Shown here piece by piece: positions 35,035 through 46,030 of a DNA stretch of 64,000 bases. The stretch lies in the NCBI GenBank assembly GCA_963920705.1, contig OY987226.1, positions 11,348,501 to 11,412,500 on the forward strand, in the 5' to 3' direction. The translations under genes were made by a program, and so were the position numbers. The notes below the pieces were generated by a model, which did not search any database, was not told the origin of the DNA, and saw only the letters and a program-made list of their open reading frames with translations. The stretch comes from Odiellus spinosus (lineage: Eukaryota; Arthropoda; Arachnida; Opiliones; Phalangiidae). How positions within the stretch are numbered: the stretch's first letter is position 1; each line of letters starts with the position of its first letter.

Positions 35035-35200
35035 TCACGGCTTTTTTATGAACTCTAAATTGAGTAGCATTTACGGAAAAAAAATATATTCAATACAGCA
35101 ACAGTAAAAATACATATTTTATAATATCCATTTTCGAAATTGTTAAAGAAATATTCCCCGCAATACTACGTCATCACTACGATCGCGTGTATATTGATTC
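35035..35200. repeat. Dispersed repeat family F, copy 1
   Basis: Ordered blocks GAGTAGCATTTACGG, CAGTAAAAATACATATTTTA, CCATTTTCGAAATT and ATACTACGTCATCACTACG with CGCGTG. The same order recurs at 60880-61060, and the middle part at 59930-60000. Class unknown. Confidence 0.6.
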
Positions 35201-36936
35201 TCGCTCGTTCTGGTGATAAGGTCGCTTTCGCGGCGTCTTTTTCGTAAAAGTACTTAATTCAGATAGTAATTCGTCTGAAAATTATCGTTAATTATCTCCA
35301 AGATATAAACTACGTCATATATTTCATTTTCCATTTTGAAGTTTCCTAATAACGCGTGTTAATAGTATTATAAAACTAAAAATGATGACCTAGAGATTTA
35401 AATATCGATTTGATTTATCGTTTAAAATTGATTGATATTTATTCAAACGTTTTTATTAACGATCTTTCCGAAAATTCTACGCAAATTTCATTTGGAATCC
35501 ATGAAAAATCTGTGGCAGTATCACTTTAAATATTATCATTATCTATTAAATCAAAAAAATCTTATTAATTTTAGTAATTACATTAAGGTCCTGAATTTTA
35601 AATAAAAGCTGATAACATCTATAGCTGAGGTACAAAATAAATTCAATTTAATTAGAATGTCACGAAAACCATTAAAATCCACTAAAAAAATCAGCAAAAC
35701 ATTATTAAAATCCACTCGAAAGCCTCTCAACCAAATAAAATAAGACATTTGAAGACAACTTGATTAAAAACTGTCACTCAAGTTACTTTTACTCTTTATT
35801 TATTGTATACATACATTCCTAAAAATTAGGCAGTGTCGTAAATATAACTATAAAACCTTCAGATTTGTTTTTACGCGGAAATTTCATTTATTACCGACCG
35901 AGCCGTGCTATAAAATACGATGACATATTTCAAAAATTAAGATAAAAAAAAATTCGGGCATTTTATAGTTGTACCATGGAGGAATACGGTAGCGTTGTGG
36001 CCGATACAAATGGTCAGTCCATCAAGATTGCCAGTTAAGCAGTTTATCTACTAATTTGGGTGTTTTGAGCAACTTCGAAGTTTCGCAACTCCCAAAAAGA
36101 ATCCACTTTAAAATTGAAATACCAAATGATTAAACATCCTTAACTACGAAGCTTTTGTATTATTAGTTTTTTAGTCTTGAATTTAAATATATTCCGTCAA
36201 GTTCCACGAAAAATTGTTTCACCAATTCCATGAAATATATGTCAATGAAAACCAACCTTAACATAGATGCGCGTATAGGTGTTTGACTATGGTACTAAAC
36301 TTTTACCGACACTGAATCAGTTGTTGAAACCTTTACATTATTCCTCCAAGATTGTACAATATAGAGAGGTTATCTTTTTATATCTCCCGCATCTTCCGGT
36401 CGCAAAACCGAGCGAAATGTACTTGGCTTCTTCCCGAAGAACAATATTTTTTTCCAGAATGTCGTAAAAATATGACCCTTACATCTCGTAAAAAATGGAA
36501 ACTATGTATTCAGTTCATTCATTTAAACAAACTTAATAGAATGGAAGGTTAGATCGAATGAATTTCTCTAAGATTCAGCTTTCCCGACTATATTCCTTTC
36601 CCCTAACTTAGCTTCATTCGCATTTCTTTCTCGCACGTCCTATATTCAATTCCATCTTGAATTGTCAGCACGCGTAAAGTTTAAGACTTGCCGATATCTC
36701 CCCGAGTTTTTACTTATAGTGGGAAAGATATAACCTAGCCTGTATATCTGTTTTAGGTTTCAACTGGTACAGATTTAAGTTTTAACATTAAGAAAGCAAA
36801 TCTTTCAACGTGCACGCAAACATCTAATTATGACTTATGACCTTTTTTCGCGCCAAAATGTGATCTGTACATTAATGAGAGCTGTACAGTACGTTCAAAA
36901 ATCGAAATCAGTGGACATTTTTACAAATTCACTTCT
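35201..36936. other. AT-rich intronic DNA, nothing recognised
   Basis: The overlapping frames at 36279-36552 are in different phases, without splice or domain support. No repeat family recognised. Confidence 0.45.
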
Positions 36937-36940
36937 TTAA

Positions 36941-37360
36941 AGGGAGAATGCAACCTAAAAACCAGTGAATTTTTATCGATTTACTTATCGTTTAAATAGG
37001 CCTAATCAAACAGTAAAAAAATTAAAAACAAATATTAAACTAGACAAATTTAAAACTTGCCCTGAAAATAGGCTTAGCTGGATTCATGGAGATCACCTGA
37101 GCTCCCCGTATATAAGGACCAGCGACCTACATTGATCGATGGCTCTTATATAGGGAATGCAGGATCTCCATGATCAATGTCATTGGTCGCTAGTCCTTAT
37201 ACGGTGAGTTTATGATATCTCCATGAATCCAGCTAAGCCTATTTTGATGGTAAATTTCAAATTTATTTCTAGTTTAATATTTGTTTGCAATCAATTTTTT
37301 TTACTGTTGGATTAGGCCTATTTAAACGATGAGGAATCGGTGTTAGGTTGCATTCTCCCT
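36941..37360. mobile_element. TTAA foldback MITE family T1, sub-family A with inverted core
   Basis: A 420-bp element with clean TTAA at 36937-36940 and 37361-37364 and ends AGGGAGAATGCAACCTAAAA and GTTAGGTTGCATTCTCCCT. Its core reads TCGATGGCTCTTATATAGGG before GATCTCCATGATCAATGTCA, which is the reverse of the core order in the copy at 25689-26081. Confidence 0.95.
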
Positions 37361-37364
37361 TTAA

Positions 37365-38735
37365 AGAAGGATATGAATTTTAAATTTTTTTTCTTTATTT
37401 GGGAAATTTGAAATAAAATCCAGAATCTATCACGATGTTTTCATAATTATAATCTAATCTAAAATACATAATTCTGATTGGGCACGGAGTTAACTCTCAA
37501 GTTTTACAAATAAGGATGCGTGAAACTTAAAATTATCTTCTGTGGAATTGGTGAAATTTCAACGGGTTTGGTATAGTTTCAGGATACAACGAGTGTAAAG
37601 ACAAGAAAACTGAGTGGCTAGCTTTGTATATATTGCTAAATCATGATGGAATAGACATTGCATCCCGGAAAAGATTTTAGTGGGGTATTCTAACCAGTAA
37701 GGAAAAAACGCGATAACTGAACTAATACACATGCAGTGTTGCTGGGGAAATATAAAAATCTCTATTCTCTCTTTTTCTTTGATGGCCATCCGCCCTTCGT
37801 TTTTCTTTGTTTATGCTCAGTTGCCCACTATCATAACTTACTGATAAAAGTAATAAAATGTTGCGAGTGTTTTTCGTTTCTCCTTCTACCCCTGGTACCC
37901 CTGTAGTTATAAATGTAATCTTTTCTGTTACTTACAAAATGGTTATCTAGTATCCATAGAGCAAGGCCGAATAAAGATTAAAGCTCTAGGAGCTTGGTGG
38001 AAAAAATATTTTTATTTGTTTCTTAATATCCACGTGAAACTTCAACTCCTTCGTGCGCAGAATGTCACCCTAGTTAGTAGTAATAAGATTCCCAATAGTC
38101 CTATAACTCCTATTATTTAAAAATGATCCTATAAAAATTTCGGGGAAATTTTATCGAAATTTAAAACATGAAATTTTTAATTTAATTTTTATTTTTTCCC
38201 AATTTCCTATTCAAATAATGTCGGGTAGACTGATTTCAGCTTGGGTCATAAAGTTATCTGCTCACTAACGTGATTCGAGGTTTAAATAATCCACAAATTT
38301 GTTAATATACTCACAATTTATTAAGAAATTAGAGAACTTTAAAATTGACTTTAAGTTTTTCCTGTGAATATTGTTACTGTACTTTTTACCGTTAAGTTGT
38401 GTTGGCTGTATTGTAGTGTTATAATAATGAAATATTACAGCCTATATACTTGTTGCCAGCGAGAAAAACTCCCGTTATTTTTGACTCTCTTGAGGATATA
38501 TGATAGTAAAATTGGTTTTTACATCCAGTCATAAAAAGTCATTTTACTTTTACTAAAGGGTTTTGATATAATACAAGGTTATTCCATCTTGAATTAGCAA
38601 CAGTCACAAAACTAAGCTTCCTTTATATCCAAGAGAAAAAATCTGAGAAAATATAGTTTTGTACCTGATGTTGCAAATTTTCAAGATATTCATTTCCAAA
38701 TTTACGAAAGCTGAGATGGAACAATACATATACTA
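37365..38735. other. AT-rich intronic DNA, nothing recognised
   Basis: No exon recognised. The minus-strand frame 37559-37789 has no known domain. Confidence 0.45.
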
Positions 38736-38738
38736 TTC

Positions 38739-39417
38739 AAGGAAAACTTGGAGCTAAAAATTGAACTTTTAGACACTTTTTTGATATTTAAATTAATTTC
38801 TAAAGTTTGGAATTTTTTTATAAAAGTAAAATCAGAAGCCGATGAAACCCTCCTTTGAAGTCTATTACTCCCGGGTCTTGTCTACCCCTCTCTGTATGGG
38901 TTATTCTCAAAAGGCGCGATTCGTACGCCTCCTAACGGTAGATGTTTTCGGAGCGGGAGTTCATCGAGCGAATATCTCTAGCAGCCTTGGAGTTCGTCCA
39001 AAAAACGTCGTCGTTTGTGGAGAGAGAGAATTTCCAATTTTCCGTAGACAGGGGGGATGAAGTAGGACCCCTTCTAACTCGTAAAATTGGGAATTTTACC
39101 CATACAGAGAGGAGCGCTATATGGGACATTGGAGTAGTAGACTTCAAAGGAGGGTTTCATCGGCTTCTGGTAAAATCATATAATTTCACCCTTCAACAGT
39201 GCTTGTAATGTCTTACCATTAAAAGATTATGCCGGTGATTGATGCCCAACGTCTTACGCTGACCTATTTTTTTAATGTTAAGACATTACAAGCACTGTTG
39301 AAGACTAAAATAATATGATTGGTCCGAATTTAGATTTGCTATTATAGAAATTAATTAAAACACCTAAAACGAGTTTAAAAATTCAAAAGCTGTTCCATTT
39401 TTAGCTCCAAGTTTCCC
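38739..39417. mobile_element. TTAA element family T3, split by M1 copy 4
   Basis: Left T3 part is 38739-38832 (AGGAAAACTTGGAGCTAAAA, AATTAATTTCTAAAGTTTGG). The right part is 39177-39417 (CAACAGTGCTTGTAATGTC, its inverse GACATTACAAGCACTGTTG, and the end TTTTTAGCTCCAAGTTTCCCT). A TTAA follows at 39418-39421; the left TTAA is mutated to TTCA. Part of the left T3 sequence is missing compared with 33577-33997. It lies about 290 bp upstream of the receptor exon. Confidence 0.88.
38833..39169. mobile_element. MITE family M1, copy 4, nested in T3
   Basis: Intact 337-bp element with perfect CAGAAGCCGATGAAACCCTC ends and the exact 7-bp target duplication GTAAAAT at 38826-38832 and 39170-39176. It differs from copies 2 and 3 by only a few bases. 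Frames at 38842-39060 (+), 38932-39147 (-) and 38942-39208 (+) are reflections of the element and encode no recognisable protein. Confidence 0.95.
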
Positions 39418-39681
39418 TTAAGTTAAAATGTTTTTTATCCTGTCTTATAGCTTTAAAATATAAGACCTTTATGGATTCTCCACAAGATTCCCTTTAAACA
39501 GAATAACGATAAAAATAGTTTCGTAAATTAACGATTTAGGAACCTTATAAATTCCAACGAGATAAAGTGCTCGCAATTTCAATTACGCTAATACGGTTAC
39601 AATCCGATTAAATGGTAGCCTTTTGTTATCTGAATATTCTTTCTATATTGGTTGAAATATACAAATATAATCTAATGGTTA

Positions 39682-39707
39682 TCTTTTTCTGATATTTATT
39701 GTTTTAG
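39682..39707 (+). other. Splice acceptor of the receptor exon
   Basis: A pyrimidine-rich tract (TCTTTTTCTGATATTTATTG) leads to TTTTAG, with AG at 39706-39707. CTGAT at 39689-39693 is a plausible branch-point core, although rather close to the acceptor. Using this AG gives a reading frame that matches the receptor family. Confidence 0.85.
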
Positions 39708-39860
39708 GAGCCGTATTCACACCGGGTACTGAAGAAATGCAAACCGCATTCAAGTACGCCATTTACCTCCACAATACGAACGAAACTCAAGCCAGGTTTA
39801 AAGTTGAACCCATTATGGACGTCATAGACAGTGACGATGCCTTCAAAATTTCCAGAGTCC
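39708..39860 (+). CDS. Internal exon of an AMPA-type ionotropic glutamate receptor
   Basis: A 153-base exon, phase 1 at both ends: GA completes a glycine codon (G|GA) begun in the preceding exon, 50 full codons follow, and the last C opens the next codon. It reads GAVFTPGTEEMQTAFKYAI, then YLHNTNETQARFKVE, PIMDVIDSDDAFKISRV. This is the start of the extracellular amino-terminal (leucine/isoleucine/valine-binding-like) domain: first strand with GAVF, helix A with AFKYA, the RF-KVEP strand, and DAFKISR entering helix B, where a cysteine normally follows. From memory of the family, insect GluRIA/GluRIB (AFKYAM..HN, DVI...DAFK.SR) fit better than kainate, NMDA or Ir types. NETQ contains no N-glycosylation sequon, but NTNE and HNTN are adjacent: N-T-N and N-E-T, the latter (NET) being a sequon. 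The protein would act as a glutamate-gated cation-channel subunit in neurons or muscle. Length is a multiple of three, so skipping the exon would keep frame. The rest of the gene is not in view. Confidence 0.9.
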
Positions 39861-39866
39861 GTAAGT
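39861..39866 (+). other. Splice donor of the receptor exon
   Basis: GTAAGT directly follows GAGTCC, matching the metazoan donor consensus and closing the exon in phase 1. Confidence 0.88.
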
Positions 39867-40145
39867 ACATGTTTATTTTAATACCGTGTTTTAAGTGAGA
39901 AGCATTACGAATAAGGTTATTTGTCAAAGGCAGTTATTTTTAGTTTTATTTACCTTAGAGCTACTTTTTTTTTTATTCATAATATTTGACTTCGACTCTA
40001 TGAACAGACTTAATTATCAATATAAATGATTTAGGTAAGGTTGGGTTAGGTTCCGTCGTAGTCGGGGAGGTGATATTATTGTTACAGAGTTACCACATCT
40101 TTAAATCGTAAACCCTTTAAATTATTTTAAAAATAACACTAAATT
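39867..40145. other. Start of the downstream intron
   Basis: AT-rich DNA. It contains GGTAAGGTTGGGTTAGGTT near 40034-40052, which is too short and irregular to be telomeric. No exon is visible. The downstream intron runs at least to the end of the window, because I recognise no following exon in 24.1 kb. Confidence 0.5.
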
Positions 40146-40149
40146 TAAA

Positions 40150-40310
40150 CAATGAGCTAAAATTGGAACATCTTTTGAATTTATTTTCGGAATCACCGTG
40201 TCGAAAAACGTATTTCAGAATGTTTTCCCAAGTATTGGACACGTTTTAGGTGTTTTTAATTAATTTCTAAAGTTTGGTTAAGTGAAGTATAAAATCGAAC
40301 CAATCAAATG
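40150..40310. mobile_element. TTAA element family T3, left-half fragment
   Basis: GAGCTAAAATTGGAACATC, TTTTGAATTTATTTTCGGAATC, ACACGTTTTAGGTGTTTTTA, AATTTCTAAAGTTTGG and GAACCAATCA follow the left half of the intact copy at 33577-33760. The right half is absent. Confidence 0.75.
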
Positions 40311-41395
40311 AATCCAATGTACGGAAGCTTGTGGGTTCAAATATTTTTTTTTGCGGATGTGTGCATTCCACTCTATGCATAAATTACGTCCGACGTAAGA
40401 TTTTATTAAGTTATCACGACGTTAATTAATTGGTCAAGTAATTCAACTTCTTAAACCAATTTGGATATACTCATTTCTTTCTTAGTCACCCATTAATTCT
40501 TCTAGTTCCTTTAAAAATTTAATTATACGACCACGAACCTTTTATCACACCATTTAGTTTTGAACTGTGATGGAAATGAGGTTGGTATGATAGCTCCAAA
40601 CTCTTAAATCTTATCATCAATGAAGTTTTTTTTTTTGTTTAACCGACCATTTGACGATGACATTATTAATTAGCTGGAAGCGTTCTCGCGCCTCGTGGCC
40701 AAAAGCAAACTCAAACTCGCCCTTGTAGGGGCTTGGAAAATTCCCCTCGTATTAAACGTTATTAGCTTTAAGACGGGCAAGGCTTAGCTTTTTAAGCCTC
40801 GGCTCCTTCTCCGAACCTCGGAACTTCTCTCTTATATATCCGTGACATGATTAGTTTGCAAAACTATACTTTCATTCATTACGATGTATTAACTTTATTT
40901 ATTATCGCGCCGCGGCTTTTGTTACATTGCAAATTGATCTTGAATCGAGTGTATATAGCTCTTTCGTCGTTTGATATAAGCGCAATGTAAACAAGGACGC
41001 GAAAATCGTCCACCTATATCCCCATCCGCCTTGAAACCCGCGATTGTGTTGACATTGGGATCCCTACAGTTCCCAGACTCTCATCTTCCCTATATGAGCT
41101 GACTTTGTGTAGCTACACGTTTACTGGGAATATTTTGCCCTTCTGATTTGATACGCGCGTGGCTAATAGTCTTATCCAAGTCTTATTTACTCCAAAGGGA
41201 TTTTTTTTAACTCTTTTTATGTTAATTTTGTTTTTAATACGGTTGAAATCTATTTTATTTTTACGAAGGTGCTTGAATTTAATATCTTTTAATAAGCTCT
41301 TTCAAAATAAGTAATGTTATTTATAGAATGGAATGCTTATTTTATTCCGAAGGTTATCTAGAAAACATTCTTCTACTTTTAAAGGGAATTCGTAT
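40311..41395. other. Intronic DNA, nothing recognised
   Basis: Slightly GC-richer patches at 40680-40840 and 40980-41100. No frame bounded by splice sites matches the receptor family. Confidence 0.45.
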
Positions 41396-41399
41396 ATTA

Positions 41400-41586
41400 A
41401 GGTCGTTAATCGTCCAAATTACAAAATTCCAACAGAATTCAACCAAAATAGATCCTGGACCAAAATGTAAACGGCCTTTGATCCATTTTTGTTGAATTCA
41501 AGTTATTTCATTTGGTTGCATTTGGTTGAAATTTTCCCATTTGGACCATTTTTGACCAAACTATTCGATTTATTTTTCCATATTGG
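41400..41586. repeat. Dispersed repeat family H, copy 3 (right end cut)
   Basis: Contains GAATTCAACCAAAATAGATC, GGACCAAAATGTAAACGGCC, GATCCATTTTTGTTGAATTC and TTATTTCATTTGG, in the same order as 5026-5385. The family is cut off where the T1 element begins at 41591. Confidence 0.6.
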
Positions 41587-41590
41587 TTAA

Positions 41591-42020
41591 AGGTAGAATG
41601 CAACCTTACAAAAAGTAATTTTTTAATCGATTCATTATTGTTTAAATAGGTCTAACCCACTAGTGAAAAATTTACGAACAAATATTAATCTAGAAATAAA
41701 TTTAAAACTTACCCGGAAAATAGGCTTAGCGGGATTTATGGAGATCCTGATTTCTTCGCGTATAAGGTCTAGCGACCAATCGAACGCGATTGTAAGTTTC
41801 GTGGAAATCTCGCGTGAACGGCGGGCCTTTTCATTCGTCGCTAGACCTTACACGGAGGCAATCTAGGATCTCCGTGAATCCCGCTAAGCCTATTTTCCGG
41901 TAAAGTTTTAAATTTATTTCTAGTTTAATATTTGTATTGTAAACTTTTTATCGGTGGACTATGCCTATTTAAAACGATAAGGAATCTATTAAAAATTAAT
42001 TATTAGGTTGCATTCTTCCT
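41591..42020. mobile_element. TTAA foldback MITE family T1, sub-family B copy
   Basis: A 430-bp element with TTAA at 41587-41590 and 42021-42024. Left end is AGGTAGAATGCAACCTTAC and right end is TTAGGTTGCATTCTTCCT. The core AATCGAACGCGATTGTAAG and GAACGGCGGGCC is as at 10349. The frame 41663-41866 is read through it and is not a gene. Confidence 0.95.
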
Positions 42021-42024
42021 TTAA

Positions 42025-43160
42025 GCCTATATCTCAGGTTTTTCTATGGGAGTACATTGAGTTAAAAAAACTTAAAATCATATTTTTGATCAAACAAGAT
42101 ATTAATTTTTAACATTAGCTAGCCCAAATTCCTGTCGGTGAATAATGTTGCTAATTGATATGGTAAGGTTATAATTAGTCCCTTACAAACTTTATCATCA
42201 AAAATTAAAGCTGCAAAAAATATATAGAAGTAGGGTTTATCACTGGAATTTTAATAAAGCGAATTAAATTATTCAGCGAGAGAAAAAAAATCCTTTTATA
42301 TTCGTGTTTCAGCCTATGGGAATTGGTTTCGGCTATTCTCATTTATCCTACTTAACAGTAAACCTTCTGGAACAGAAGTGTAGATGGCCTGGAAAAATTC
42401 ATAGTTAAATTTTAATGGCATCTTTCTTTATGCAATACAGAAATTACCCGCTCAATTTCATAATATATATAAAAAGTTTCCTAGGATGGGATTATACATT
42501 AAACCATCGTGCAGGATTCCCCGCAGGAGTTATAAAAGAAGCTCTGCTAGGATGATAAGGTTCTAATCTGAACCAAATTACGATTTTTTTTTCCCCTTTA
42601 CCAAGGTTTAATATCATCGTGAAAGTGTGCAAGGCACTAGGATATATTTATATAAATATATATATATTTTTTTAGCTTCAAATTAAGCAAATGATGGATT
42701 GTGTATTTTAGCAGAATGGGTCCTGGTTTGGTCGCTGTATTAAAAAACATTCCCGGTGTATTTTTCTAGTCGTACCTCATCTTTCGGGGCGCTAGGGCAA
42801 ACTGACTTTATGTATAGAAGGCGAGCAAAGTTTTGTGTCTAGCTTTGGTGGGCGCTTAATGCCGCTTAAGCGATGCGGCTATAAATCATTCTCGCTTGAC
42901 TTGCCCGATTCTGGGCTACCGGAAAAAGCGAGCATTAATAACGCTACGCCGCGAGAAAAAAAAATAATAATAAAAAAGAAAAAAGCTATCATGGGATCCT
43001 AGTTTTTAATAAGAATGGGAGGTAAAAGGGGAAGAAAAACTAACTTTGCCGTGTTACGGGGGAAAGAGATATTTATTTTAACCTTGGTGTAAGCTTACCG
43101 TAGCTTATTAATATTTTACTTGGTTTTAAATTATGGTGCGTAAGCTCGTCGTATTTATTT
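42025..43160. other. Intronic DNA, nothing recognised
   Basis: No exon or classifiable repeat. A run of ATATAT with flanking T lies at about 42647-42675, and an A-rich stretch at 42955-42985. Confidence 0.45.
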
Positions 43161-43164
43161 AAGT

Positions 43165-43690
43165 ATATAGGCGTCACTAATTTTATTCATTTATTAATTT
43201 AATTATATCTTAAGTTTATATATCATTTAATGAACCCGAGCAAGCATTGAATTATTAGTTTTTACGATTGTATTCTAATTATTTTTAGATAAATATTTTA
43301 GCCCAATTTAAAATACTTTTTCCTGACCTTTATTTGTCCAAATATTTATATTTCTGACTTTAGTTTGAACCAAATTTCTTGGACCTTTAGGCATAAATTT
43401 AAAATTATCTGGTCTTTTGTCCCAAAATTTTAAATTTCCTGACCTTTGACTACAATATTTAAGCGTTACTAATTTTATTCATTTATTAATTCAATTATAT
43501 ATAAGTTAATGTATCATTTATTTTAATGAGCATAGTTTGAAAAATATAAATGAACCATACATTGAATTATTAGTCTTTTGGATGGTACTCTAAACCTTTT
43601 TAGATTAATATTTAATCCAATTTTTGAAATACTTTTTCCCGGTCGACATTTATTTGTCCACATATTTAAATTTCTGACTTTTCCCTGAAC
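43165..43690. repeat. Tandem duplication of a ~300-bp unit, two copies
   Basis: TCACTAATTTTATTCATTTA at about 43173 recurs as TTACTAATTTTATTCATTTA at about 43465. Both are followed in order by AATTATAT, TATCATTTA, CATTGAATTATTAGT, TAGAT..AATATTT, CCAATTT, AATACTTTTTCC, TTTATTTGTCCA and TTTCTGACTTT. Divergence between the halves shows that the duplication is old. Confidence 0.75.
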
Positions 43691-44060
43691 TTTAATTTGA
43701 CCCCAAATTTTAAAATTATCTGATCTTTTGCCCTAAAATTTTCAATTTTTAATTTTCTGACATTTTGTCCCAAATTTCCTGACATTTTGAACTATAATTT
43801 CCAAATTATATGTCCTTTTGTTCTAATATTCAAATTTTATTAGAATAATTATATTTTTAACAATCGGGCCAAGAAATTCGAACTTTTCCCGATCGTTTGT
43901 CCCAATATTTCAATTTTCCAGAGTATTCGATTAATTGTCTCCCAATATTAAATTTTTTTAGAACTTTCATTCATATTTTATCACAATATTCTAATTTTCC
44001 TGAATTTTTGTCCCAATATTTTAATTTTCCTCAAATTTCGGACGGTATTATAATTCACAA
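43310..44060. repeat. Degenerate tandem repeat around TTTGTCCCAATATTT
   Basis: More than fifteen imperfect repeats of ~25-35 bases built from TTTCTGACCTTTTGTCCCA or TTTGTCCCAATATTTTAATT. They overlap the end of the 300-bp duplication. The frame 43897-44082 is a direct reading of this repeat (serine/glutamine/tyrosine/asparagine/phenylalanine periodicity) and not a gene. Confidence 0.7.
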
Positions 44061-44339
44061 AGGAATAAGTTTTAATGCATAGGGCTAGTTCAATAATATT
44101 TATTATTCTTAAATGCTTATGTGTATTTTCAAATTACCTAAATATTGGCTCAATATTCACATTTCATACCTTCTTCGGGTTATCTGGGCTTCCTTGACCT
44201 CTAGCAACACCAAGTGATAACTTGTTGAGTGTTTTTTAGTAGCGTTAGTACTAAATACTCTTACTACTCTCAATTTTATCGAATATAGCTAATTAAGCAA
44301 TCAATTAAATGACATTCGCCAAAAATTAAAATTCTTTTA

Positions 44340-44470
44340 CTCCTGATGAGCAGCTTTGCTCTGCACACCAAAGTACTGCTAGTAGAACATTTCTACAGGG
44401 GCTCGTAAAAAATGCATTAGATGGTTTGCTCCTATGATTCGTCTTTGCCGAGAACGGTTCTGGGCGCTAA
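44340..44470. repeat. Dispersed repeat family I, copy 2
   Basis: The fullest copy: GCAGCTTTGCTCTGCACACC, AAAGTACTGCTAGTAGAACA, TTTCTACAGGGGCTCGTA and, further on, GTCTTTGCCGAGAACGGTTC. Compare 120-235, 50490-50565 and 63795-63868. Confidence 0.6.
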
Positions 44471-44869
44471 CCTTAAAATTAAATAACATTATTATCTAGA
44501 AAAATTACTAGCGCTTTTAATTTTTCCCTTGCTTTTTGTAATTAAATATAAACAATTTTTGATCAATTATTTAAATTAGAAAATAATACTTGAAACCTTT
44601 TTAGGCTTACCATTGCGCTTATATTTTAATGAAGCGACTTTTCGACCAATCAAGGGGTTGATTCTATTCCGCGATATTTTAGAATACAGAATGATTGAGA
44701 TCGTAAGACTCTCGATATAGCGAAGCTTTTTGAGATCCATTTAGTGTATTAACCTTCAAATTATAGTAACAGAAAACTGACGAATAGTTAATAAATTGTA
44801 GAAAGAAACGGCCAAAATTGCGCTAAGCCTAATTTTGAAATCGTACAAATTGAAAGTACAAAGTAAACA

Positions 44870-44945
44870 ATTTCAATTCTTGGAAATAAAATTCACGTGC
44901 TTGACTCGAAATTAATTTGACTAGGCCCGAATTTAATCTACTGTA
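44870..44945. repeat. Dispersed repeat family H, right-end fragment
   Basis: CAATTCTTGGAAATAAAATTC, ACGTGCTTGACTCGAAATTA and ATTTGACTAGGCCCGA match 5290-5345 near the right end of copy 1. Confidence 0.55.
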
Positions 44946-45590
44946 ATTTAATGGACTTTCAAATTTAATTTAAAAAAAAACGCATTGATTGGTCGTTGAA
45001 TGTTCTCATCAAAACATTATAAACGAAGTTAGACAAATTTTTCAAATTATTCCTGTATTAATGAGGCACATTATCAAACTTAACCTATATTTCGACTGAA
45101 AGAACTAAGCCTTGGTTACTCTTATTATGCCCTGAATCATGGCAATAAGTGGTAGTTCGAAGTTAAGTTTTAATATACCGATAGCGTGATAATTAATAAT
45201 TAATAAACCAAATTTAGTTGCTAAATATCTTGTATATATAATTTAAGATCCATCACTATTAACTTTACTTTCCACTGTCTTTAAATTTTTTAATAAAAAA
45301 ATCGAACATTTCGACCCATATAAAAGTCATAAAACTTTTAACTTAATTTTTTTTAGAGCGGAAAATATTTTTTTACTATTATTTTCGAACAATAATCGCA
45401 CCAAGTTCCTAAAAAGTTATAGATAGATGATTTTTTTCTCCCAAAGTTAAACGCTTATTGAACCCATTTTCCGAAAAAGAAAAAAAATATCGGCAGTCGG
45501 TAGACCAGGTTTTTCTTTTGCTTTAATATCTACTAGGCTAAAAAGCCAGAAATATTATTTGGAAAGAACGTAAAAAATAAATAAAAAAAG
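44946..45590. other. AT-rich intronic DNA, nothing recognised
   Basis: No exon, RNA gene or classifiable repeat. Confidence 0.4.
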
Positions 45591-45595
45591 CCTCG

Positions 45596-45919
45596 GGTTT
45601 AGTAAGGCGATGCCTTAGTAGAATGTCCCGAGTGGGGGGGGGGGGGGGGAGAAGGAGAGAAAAGGGGGGTCCATCCAATAGGAAGATGCCTGCGCACGTA
45701 CCTTCGCATCCGGGTCATTCCATGCCCCTCCGTTAGCCCCTTAGTTTAGCTTCTCACTAGGGCGCTCGCCCCCTCGCTACTAGCATCGAACGGAATTTTG
45801 GAACGTCCCGCTTCTCTTAGGGAAGTCTTGTAGGGAAGTTGTAAACGAAAATAAATTTTTTGAATCGATTTCCGGTAAATTCGAAATTTCTCGCAGTTAG
45901 GATCGCCAGAGCAGACTAC

Positions 45920-45950
<31 letters not shown>

Positions 45951-46030
45951 CCTTCTGTAATCTTAGTGGAATACCGTAATTTTGGAGAAATGACCGCTCT
46001 CCTCTCATACAAGAGCGCGAGCGACAAGGA
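45596..46030. other. Mixed GC-richer stretch with poly-G and poly-T runs
   Basis: Begins with a near-palindrome CTCGGGTTTAGTAAGGC/GATGCCTTAG...CCCGAG, then 16 G at 45634-45649, a GC-richer part (45660-45830) and 30 T at 45921-45950. The minus-strand frame 45746-46027 crosses the poly-T as a lysine run and is not credible as a gene. Confidence 0.5.

Noticed and set aside
40034-40052. Telomere-like GGTTAGGTT
   Set aside because: There are only one or two imperfect units, and a similar short match near 63680 is equally irregular.
43897-44082. Periodic serine/glutamine/tyrosine/asparagine/phenylalanine peptide
   Set aside because: It is a direct reading of a degenerate tandem repeat.
45746-46027. 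93-codon minus-strand frame with a lysine run
   Set aside because: The lysines come from a 30-base homopolymer, and the rest shows no family resemblance.
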